Shown: positions 57,489 to 64,000 of the stretch, piece by piece
Position numbering within the stretch: position 1 is the stretch's first letter
Layout of the letters: every line of letters begins with the position of its first letter
Assembly: GCF_000002425.4 (NCBI RefSeq)
Contig: NC_037270.1
Coordinates: forward strand, 2,703,680-2,767,679
Length of the DNA: 64,000 nucleotides
DNA from: Physcomitrium patens
Lineage: Eukaryota > Streptophyta > Bryopsida > Funariales > Funariaceae
Direction of reading: 5' to 3'
Notes under the pieces: model-generated
Database searches by the model: none
What the model saw: only the letters and a program-made list of their open reading frames with translations
Told to the model about the DNA's origin: nothing
Translations under genes and position numbers: made by a program

Positions 57489-58481
57489 CTACCATAACCC
57501 AACCGGCATAATAACCAAATCAACAACCCATTTAAAATGAATAGCTAGAGGATACGTAGGATGAAGACCATCTCGATGTCGAATATTAGAATACGATTGA
57601 CAGATTTCACATGACTCTACAAATGAGAGCACATCTCGATACATATTTTTCCACCAATATCGTTCCTTGAGTTTAGCAAAAGTAGCCCAGATTCCTCTAT
57701 GCCCTGCCCATAAACTATCATGAAACTCTTTTAATAATTTTAGTTTTTCTTCCCTTTTGCCTATCACTCGTTGTGGCATCCCAATTCCTTTCTTCGGTCT
57801 CTTCCATAAGAATCCATCTTGAAGTAAAAATCCATATGCTTTTTTTCTTATTTGTTTGAATTTTTCTGTAGACCAATTCCTCTGCTTAGACAAGATATTC
57901 AAATAATGACCATTATCCAATAATTCTCCTTCATAAGATTCTTCAAGAAATAGCTTGTCTTCTCTGTTGAGATTTGATATTGAATAGAATTTCAATCCGA
58001 CATCATCAATGTCTTCAACCATTTCGTCCTCCCTCTCGTATCTTGCTCGAGATAGCATGTCTGCTACTAAATTGTCTTTTCCAGTGATATGCTTAAATTC
58101 TGGATTTAGTGACTTAATATAAGCAATCCATCTCAACATTGCAATATCTGGCGTTGAATAGTTAATAATCATTCCAAGCAATGGCAAGCAATCTGTTTCA
58201 ATTACTACTACTGCCCCAATCAAATAGTCCTTTTCAGCTTTCATAGCCGAAACGACTCCCCAAAGTTCTCTTTTGACTTGCAAATATGCACGTTGACGAA
58301 TACTTAAAACTTTAGCCCCAAATCGAACTGCAAATCTACTCCCATTCGAATCATATTGACCCACCGCCCATCCAACGGCAATTGGACTAGCGTCTACAGT
58401 AAGAATCACTGGTCTATTGCACTTATAATCAACCTTCTTCAATATTGGAGGTGACATCAATAATTTCTTCAATCTTTGCAT
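57489..58481 (-). CDS. RLG-1b RNase H and integrase N-terminus
   Basis: An uninterrupted 330-codon frame: RNase H residues 1-150 (VILTVDASPIAVGWAVGQ, ETDCLPLLGMI, DNLVADMLSRA), a linker (RNWSTEKFKQIRKKAYGF), the zinc domain with HDSLWAGHRG (near 259) and CEICQ, and the first integrase Asp in KWVVDLV near 319. It is the best copy of this region in the window; RLG-1a has an extra stop within it. Confidence 0.87.
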   Translation of the reverse strand: MQRLKKLLMSPPILKKVDYKCNRPVILTVDASPIAVGWAVGQYDSNGSRFAVRFGAKVLSIRQRAYLQVKRELWGVVSAMKAEKDYLIGAVVVIETDCLPLLGMIINYSTPDIAMLRWIAYIKSLNPEFKHITGKDNLVADMLSRARYEREDEMVEDIDDVGLKFYSISNLNREDKLFLEESYEGELLDNGHYLNILSKQRNWSTEKFKQIRKKAYGFLLQDGFLWKRPKKGIGMPQRVIGKREEKLKLLKEFHDSLWAGHRGIWATFAKLKERYWWKNMYRDVLSFVESCEICQSYSNIRHRDGLHPTYPLAIHFKWVVDLVIMPVGLW

Positions 58482-58577
58482 TGCCTGAATATGCCTTTCT
58501 TCCCATTCAAATCGGTAACCCTTACGTAACAGTTCATATAATGGATCCGCTATGTGAGCAAAATGAGGGATCCAGAT

Positions 58578-59405
58578 TCAATAAAATACACATGCACCCA
58601 AAAACCTGCGAACCTCTGTTAAAGAACCACAATCCTCTTTCATCCTTCCAATTGCATCAACTTTAGTCGGATCTGGTTTTCTTCCGTAAGATCCGCATAA
58701 ATGTCCAACAATTACAACCTCTCGCACTCCAAATACGGACTTCATACCCGATAATGTAAGATGAACTTCTCCAAGCCGAGTTAAAATCTTTTCACAATCT
58801 TGTATATGATCAACAACATATCTGCGACAGTCCCTCGTATCTAAAGTTTCATCCTTGTCTCCTTCTTTGCACCCTTTTATAGGAACATCATCCAGAAAAG
58901 GCATAGTCTTTTCCGGAATAAAATCTCTCAATACCTTATTCATCCCATTCATCATATGCGCAACTGAGTTGGTCGCGCCTTGAGGAAGAGTGCACATTCT
59001 AACCAATCCAAGTGGTGTACTCATCGTTGTCATATCTCTACTTCCTTCGGCAAGTTGAAATTGATCATAACCTGAATACAAATCACCCATTGAATAGATT
59101 GCACTTCCAGCAAACGCCTCAGCAAATTCATCCACAATAGGTCCAATTCTTGCATTCTTGACAGTTGCAGCATTCACCGGCTGCATATCTTGAATAAACC
59201 GTAGTGACCCATTCTTCTTAGGTACCGTAAACCATCGACTAGAATACGGCGCAAATGAAGGTTCTAATATTTTCATCTTTATCTTTTCTTTCAATAGTTC
59301 GACCAATTTAGGTAAATGTGTCCTCTGTACTAGAATCGATCTTAGATTCCTAGGTACATGCGGTACAGTGAAGATAACCATAGGTGTTATAATATTTGGA
59401 TCCAC
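58578..59405 (-). CDS. RLG-1b reverse transcriptase
   Basis: A 275-codon frame covering the RT domain. It includes LVELLKEKIKMKILEPSFAP, KKNGSLRFIQDMQPVN and YSGYDQFQLAEGSRDMTTM (catalytic Asp in the palm). PFLDDVPIKGC holds the FLDD motif at 58885-58899, and IVGHLCGSYGRKPDPTKVD and RRFLGACVFY follow. The closing TGA at 58578-58580 replaces an Arg codon. The enzyme copies element RNA into DNA. 58482-58577 continues in frame towards RNase H. Confidence 0.88.
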   Translation of the reverse strand: MDPNIITPMVIFTVPHVPRNLRSILVQRTHLPKLVELLKEKIKMKILEPSFAPYSSRWFTVPKKNGSLRFIQDMQPVNAATVKNARIGPIVDEFAEAFAGSAIYSMGDLYSGYDQFQLAEGSRDMTTMSTPLGLVRMCTLPQGATNSVAHMMNGMNKVLRDFIPEKTMPFLDDVPIKGCKEGDKDETLDTRDCRRYVVDHIQDCEKILTRLGEVHLTLSGMKSVFGVREVVIVGHLCGSYGRKPDPTKVDAIGRMKEDCGSLTEVRRFLGACVFY

Positions 59406-60019
59406 ACACCCAATTTCATGAGATTCGAAGGCAAACGATCAAACTTGTTTAGCCAACATCTTTTTGAAGCAAGTAATTTCCTCTGGCAATAAAGAACCAT
59501 CAGAACCAATCTTCAATTCTTCAAAAGTCTCTTCAGTAAACTGATGTCCAATACTCATTGGATCTCTTAAACTTGCTTCTTTTGATGCTTCTCCCATTTG
59601 TTCTTTAGAATCCTCTGGTAATGGTCCGGAAATAGGCTTTACCTTCTTATCTACCATTTTATATCTCGTCTCTACTGTGACTTTTGGTGCTTGAAAAGAT
59701 TCAAGCATGGTATAAACCTCTCTCGAATGAATCTCAACAATCTTATCATTATCTCCTAACCCAATAGATGTAATTAATTCCAATGAATCTTCTTGCCCAT
59801 TTTCTTCATAAACACCCTAAATCCTCTCATCATCTTGCAATGTATCTATCTTGCGTAACTGTCCTTCAATATCATATAATCTTTTTCTTTCTTTTCTTTT
59901 AAAATCATCAACTTTCTTATACATAATATTTCCATTCTCCAATATACCAATAAAACTCGCATCAAAGGCACCTTCATCTCGCGAGAGTACCTCCTCTTTT
60001 GTACCTCTATAATCTCACT
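59406..60019 (-). pseudogene. RLG-1b protease-RT linker
   Basis: Minus-strand text equals the RLG-1a linker, but with private breaks: a TGA at 59439-59441 where RLG-1a has Arg, and another stop near 59817-59819. Frame 59439-59783 carries ELITSIGLGDND and HSREVYTMLESFQAPKVTVE. Its role is unknown; a charged spacer of this length is seen in all RLG-1 copies. Confidence 0.7.
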
Positions 60020-60928
60020 TTACAGTGGTACCTCTCCAAAATCCTTAAATCCTTCAACAATCTTTGGCAATGGTTTCTCCCTCAACCTATCTCGATTCCG
60101 TTCATGGTTAGGAGGTACTGTTAGAAATTGTACAGCTTTCCTCCCATCTTCGCTCCGTACCCTTGCATAAGCAGAACCATCATCAAGTACCTTTGTTTCC
60201 ATCCGTGTTGCCGTGATATAAGGTTGTCTTAAAATCAACGGATAAGACGTTGTATCTTGAACGAAGAAATGTTGCTCCGTTGCAACATCCCCAATCCGAA
60301 TTTTGACATCTGGACAAGCTCCATATAATTCGCCCCGTGTGTTATTAGCTGTTTATATTGCCCATCCATTTTCCATATCAATTGGCCATTTTTGCTTCTT
60401 ATAAAGATCTTTAGACATGAGATTTACTTGAGAACCATGGTCGACTAAAGCAACAATTGGTTCTTCTATATCTCCTACTTTCACCAATACCTCAGTAGTT
60501 GCCCTTGCCCAATGCTTTAGAGTATAATGGCTCAAAGTTTCCATTTCCTTGTCACTAGAATCTTCGAAATGTACTCGCTGTTTATACCCATTCTTTTCAT
60601 TTGTTGGTTGCTTGTAACCAATATCAACCTTTTCTTCATCTCTACATATTCTTGCATCAATAGCATGACTCATTCCAGTTTCGCTCATTAATTGCCTCTT
60701 TCGCTTAATGCTGTCAATGATAACATCATGAAACTCCTTCTTTGCAATTCCCAAGACTTCTTTCAATGTGAATTCCACTTTAGCATTTAATATACGTTCT
60801 TCCAACACCCCTTTCAAATTTGTTGCCGCTTCAATGTCAGAAAGTAGCTTATAAGCAATTGATTTGCCCTTATCTTTTGTCTCCGTTGTTTTTTCTCCCA
60901 ATGATGATGAGGTATCCTTTACATGCAA
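60020..60928 (-). CDS. RLG-1b aspartic protease
   Basis: Frames 60353-60928 and 60020-60238. The first ends in the protease core VALVDHGSQVNLMSKDLYKK; RLG-1a has DHGSEIN. A stop at 60353-60355 (CGA to TAA relative to RLG-1a) splits the domain. The second holds ILRQPYITATRM, AQ-free tail NHERNRDRLREKPLP and FKDFGEVPL-stop. The downstream polyprotein continues in the -1 frame. Confidence 0.8.
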
Positions 60929-61795
60929 TTCTTGTGAAGCTGCCTCCCGAGCCTTGTCTCCTCAAGTTTGCCTCTTAAAAGAATTTCCTTCTCTAGTATC
61001 ATCAAAATTTCCTCGTCTTTTTTCTTCCATCAAAGCTTCATGTTGGCTCTTAGCAATATATGCATGAACTGAAAGAGACTCAACAGGATCCTCCCAACCT
61101 GTTCTTCCTTGTATTGTAGCTACAGTTCTCAATAACGCTTCTCGAGTTAATTTCCCTTCTTGCATTGTAGAAACGGCAGAAGCCCAAAACTCACTAGTTT
61201 CCGTACTTCCACGAATTTCATCATCTACTCTAGCACCATAACTTGCACTTTCTCGTGCTGCTGTTTCATGCTCTTTTAAGTAATCTTGAACCAATGCTCT
61301 CATTCCTCCCTTGCCAAAATTGGTTTGAAGAAGATCCTCCCTATCTTTCAATGCTATCTTCCCATCTTTCCAGCAAATAATTCCCAGCCATATCATATTA
61401 TAAAATTCATTGCAATCTTTTCTAGTGTGTGAAGCATCATCACACCAAATGCATCTTTGTACATATCCCTTTTTTGAAACATTCTTCGAATTATTTATAG
61501 AAGTATTCTCTTCAAGTCTTGCCAATTTGATTTGAAGATCTCGCATTCCTCGTATAATTTCTTCCATACCCATATCTGTTTTCTTTGACAAGGATGTCGA
61601 AGGTTGAACTGTAGGCATTGTCGGTGGTGTAGTACGTACTGGAGCTTTGGGTGCTTGTACTGTTTTCGTAATATTGCTCCTATCCTTCCTTCTTTCTCTT
61701 TTTGTAAGCAACCCCACCGCATCTTCAACGTTCTTCCACTTCGTTGTCAATCCTTCATCTTCTTCTTTGTCTTCAAGAAGGAGTTCTAATTTCTC
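60929..61795 (-). CDS. RLG-1b gag, C-terminal half with CCHC knuckle
   Basis: A 262-codon frame, 60962-61750. A basic Pro/Thr-rich start (KAPVRTTPPTMPTVQPSTS) is followed by a helical segment RGMRDLQIKLARLEEN, the knuckle CIWCDDASHTRKDC near residues 101-114, a Cys-poor region, and VHAYIAKSQHEALMEEKRRG. It ends in a TGA shared with RLG-1a. The reading frame is open up to the TAA at 61796, so it continues from the N-terminal half. Confidence 0.83.
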
Positions 61796-62392
61796 TTACA
61801 ATTTTCCATCAGCAGCTTGAAGAAATAGATCAACTTTGTTCGGCTCCAATGTCAATTTTTCTACCTTCAATAATTGAGAGTACTGCCTCTCAAATTCCCT
61901 TAGTAGCTCTGTTGCTTGCAAATTCTTATTGGGCCGTTCAATCCATCCCAGAAACAGCTTCTTAGTAACGCGATCAGCATCTTCCAAGAAATATTCGTCT
62001 TTCAATGCATGTGAAAAATCCTCCCATGAATTCCCACAACGATCCGTAATCGATGTAATGTGGTTTCTTATCTCTGGTATCATAGCAAGTCCAAATAGTG
62101 CAACCATTTTTTTCTCAGAAACCCGATTTAATTCCATTTCACGAACATAACATCTTAAATACCTTGAAAGATTTCTCCCATCAAATTGATCAATTTTATT
62201 GACCACTGCTTGCAATGCTTTGGTTGCCAAAGCTTCCTTTCGATCAGTGCTTTGTTGTTGCTGCATTGACAATGAGAAGGCTTGAAACAAACTAGCAATA
62301 GACGGATCCATGTGCATACCTTGTCCTTTAGAAGACTCCCCACCAGAAATTTCTCCCAAAAATCCTTCAAAATTTTTATTTTCGTTTTCCAT
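61796..62392 (-). CDS. RLG-1b gag, N-terminal half
   Basis: A 198-codon frame from ATG 62392, about 50 bp after the primer site, so the start is likely right. It shows MDPSIASLFQAFSLSMQQQQ, then the capsid fold segments IDQFDGRNLSRYLRCYVREM, WEDFSHALKDEYFLEDADRV and FERQYSQLLKVEKLTLEPNK. The closing TAA (61796-61798) stands where RLG-1e has Gln. Gag would assemble into cytoplasmic particles. Confidence 0.85.
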   Translation of the reverse strand: MENENKNFEGFLGEISGGESSKGQGMHMDPSIASLFQAFSLSMQQQQSTDRKEALATKALQAVVNKIDQFDGRNLSRYLRCYVREMELNRVSEKKMVALFGLAMIPEIRNHITSITDRCGNSWEDFSHALKDEYFLEDADRVTKKLFLGWIERPNKNLQATELLREFERQYSQLLKVEKLTLEPNKVDLFLQAADGKL

Positions 62393-62442
62393 AAAAATAA
62401 AGATAAAATCAACCGAAATCCAATATCTTCCACCTCAAGCTT

Positions 62443-62459
62443 TCACGTCGGGTTCACCA
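62443..62459 (-). promoter_or_regulatory. RLG-1b primer-binding site
   Basis: In element sense TGGTGAACCCGACGTGA follows the LTR after TAAG. The plus strand here reads TCACGTCGGGTTCACCA, ending in CCA like a mature tRNA. From memory it resembles the 3' end of eukaryotic tRNA-Trp (TCACGTCGGG-TCA-CCA). Confidence 0.75.
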
Positions 62460-62463
62460 CTTA

Positions 62464-63768
62464 TGTCGTATTACGTGCTTTCCTAGTCGAGGACGCACCG
62501 GGCATCTGGCTGTAGAAGGTAGTATGGAGATTCGCCAATAGTCAAGCAGTCTATCAGTTTTTGACTGCTGAAATATAAACGACTGCAACAATGTACCGTA
62601 AATCTATACGGATGCTCTTCGACTGCTTGTCGAAGTCTTTTTTTTTTTTTTTGCCCCAGCCGGTAGGTCTCTAGACGTTACAGAGAACCCCGTACAACCC
62701 AAACTATTAACCTTCAATACTGCTTTGTACTTACGATCTTGTATCCACTGACTGTCTTGTTAGATTAACCCAATAAATTTCATTCACTCTACATACTCAA
62801 TCCTATAGACACCCTTTTAATCCTTCAATCACAGACGTAACTCGATTTCACAAAACAGTCAAGAATATTCAAACCCACTTCATTTAAAAATCCCGATTCA
62901 CCATTACAACACTGACTTCAACAACGATTGCCTCAGCCTTCCCAAAACTCTACGAAGAAGAAAAATCCAAATTCTATGTCTTTCCTTCCCCGACCCGAAG
63001 CATGAAGCTCCTCTCTCTAATTCCCTTGATCTTCAAAAAACCTCCAATGAAAACCGAATTGGTAACCTTGCAAAAGCTTGAAAACTCGCTCCCCTCCGAT
63101 TCCCCCCTAACCTTATCCTTTGAATTTCTTCAATCTTCCATCTTAGATCCAGAATCGGCTCCCACCTCAAGCTTGGATCCGAAATTGGCTCTCACCGTCA
63201 AGCTTTCTCCTCCGTTTTTACCTTTAAGAAATCCATTTACCGAAAACAACGTTCGTTGAAACGGCACAGAGAACAGGACAGCCTGAAACAGAATCGAATC
63301 CCGTAATCGGGACCACATTGAGTTGCCCGACCAATTCAGGTCCTATATTGGGAAAGATGTCCGTAGTAACCTGGATGTTCCCGTAATTGGGTCAAATTGG
63401 TCCTCGCGTCAGATTGGCTAAGACCCGTAGTAAGACCTGGATTTCCCGTAATTAGACTGCATTGGGTTGACCGGCCAATTCAGGTCTCATATTGGATAAG
63501 AGGACCCGGATTGGATTATCAAAATTGGATCCAATTGGCTCCTCGAATCCGTCTTGTGAATTCGTCATTCTCTTCCTGCTGACTCCTGTTATTGGGATCG
63601 AATGGAGCATTTCAGTATGCCCCGGCTGACTGTAACGGAGTGACTGAACCTGACCACTCAGTATTTGTATTGGAGTTGGTTGATGCTCTCAATATTCGAG
63701 GTAACTGAATATTAATAAAATTCCCCTTTCTTTTTATTTTGACTGTATACTCGTGTTACAACACGACA
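62464..63768 (-). mobile_element. RLG-1b 5' LTR
   Basis: The LTR is 1305 bp, TGTCGTATTACGTGC to TTACAACACGACA. A T-run at 62637-62652 is shared with the RLG-1b 3' LTR and absent from RLG-1a. Beyond about 63250 it differs from the 3' LTR at some 25 positions by eye. GCGG follows at 63769. The minus strand near 63215-63500 contains the RLG-2-like segment. Confidence 0.9.
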
Positions 63769-63772
63769 GCGG

Positions 63773-63826
63773 TTGGTTTTATTTACCCGGTGCTAAATAG
63801 CAAGTGAATTTCTCCAATCGTCATAG
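63773..63826 (+). pseudogene. RLG-2 reverse transcriptase fragment
   Basis: GGTTTTATTTACCCGGTGC, AATAGCAAGTGAATTTCTCC and AATCGTCAT match 5936-5985 (the GFIY..SPIV region). It continues the 55031-55190 fragment across RLG-1b and is cut at 63827 by an inverted RLG-2 LTR. Confidence 0.75.
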
Positions 63827-64000
63827 TGTATAATTGCTCATTTTACTTATTTCGGAAGAAACCTTCTAGAATAAATCCATATAGAGAGATTCAAACACTG
63901 GAAATGACTAGTTGCTTAAGCGTTCACATTAGGATCATGCAATCAATTACCTTCTGAATGTATCATCTCTATTTTCAATATGTGAACACTCAAGGAAACT
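63827..64000 (-). mobile_element. RLG-2 LTR, 3' end, inverted, cut by window edge
   Basis: TGTATAATTGCTCATTTTAC is the reverse complement of the RLG-2 LTR end (GTAAAATGAGCAATTACA at 607-624). The text continues with the reversed GGAAGAAACCTCCCAG-like block and GGATCATGCAATCAATTA. Its orientation is opposite to RLG-2b. Confidence 0.8.

Noticed and set aside
1-64000. Host protein-coding or RNA genes between the elements
   Set aside because: Every stretch above about 300 bases is explained by an element, an LTR or decayed AT-rich sequence. I saw no cloverleaf with A and B boxes and no exon-like frames outside elements.

Overview
The window is AT-rich eukaryotic DNA made almost entirely of nested, mostly decayed Ty3/gypsy-type LTR retrotransposons. 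I found no host gene, rRNA, tRNA or CRISPR array. The element families (a chromovirus with a C-terminal chromodomain, a lineage with an FIDD reverse transcriptase, and a lineage with an FLDDVPIKG reverse transcriptase and a tRNA-Trp-like primer site) suggest a plant nuclear genome. From memory of similar polyproteins I would guess a seed-free plant such as a moss, liverwort, lycophyte or fern; this is inference, not something the sequence proves.

Four families are recognisable; the names are mine. RLG-1 has LTRs of about 1.1-1.65 kb that begin TGTCGT and end ACGACA, a primer site TGGTGAACCCGACGTGA, a gag with one CCHC knuckle, a DHGS protease and an FLDD reverse transcriptase, and makes 4-bp target duplications. 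RLG-2 has LTRs of about 0.8 kb beginning TGTAGAATA, a gag with up to four CCHC knuckles and a DGGS protease. RLG-3 is a chromovirus with LTRs of about 0.45 kb. RLG-4 has an FIDD reverse transcriptase and an integrase with a long C-terminal region.

Layout: 1-7390 is one RLG-2 element (+) split by an RLG-1 solo LTR (877-2528). 7391-19022 holds RLG-3 copies (one +, two -) split by RLG-1 LTRs. 19040-25357 is an old RLG-1 element (+) whose 3' LTR carries a 20-bp minisatellite. 25358-30792 is RLG-1c (-), with a solo LTR nested next to its polypurine tract. 30793-33913 is an RLG-2 remnant (-) split by a solo LTR. 33914-39644 is a partial LTR followed by RLG-4 (-). 39645-44520 is RLG-1e (+), cut by an RLG-1 LTR, which is cut by an RLG-2 element (45282 on), which contains RLG-1a (47874-55030, with an assembly gap) and the complete RLG-1b (55191-63768, -). 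The window ends in an inverted RLG-2 LTR.

The copies work only as a record of insertions. Older ones are AT-shifted and full of stops. RLG-1a and RLG-1b are young and nearly identical, yet share five nonsense codons. The most unusual observation is that the RLG-1 LTR contains a stretch collinear, with no net gap at four checked anchors, with an RLG-2 polyprotein coding segment in the same sense.
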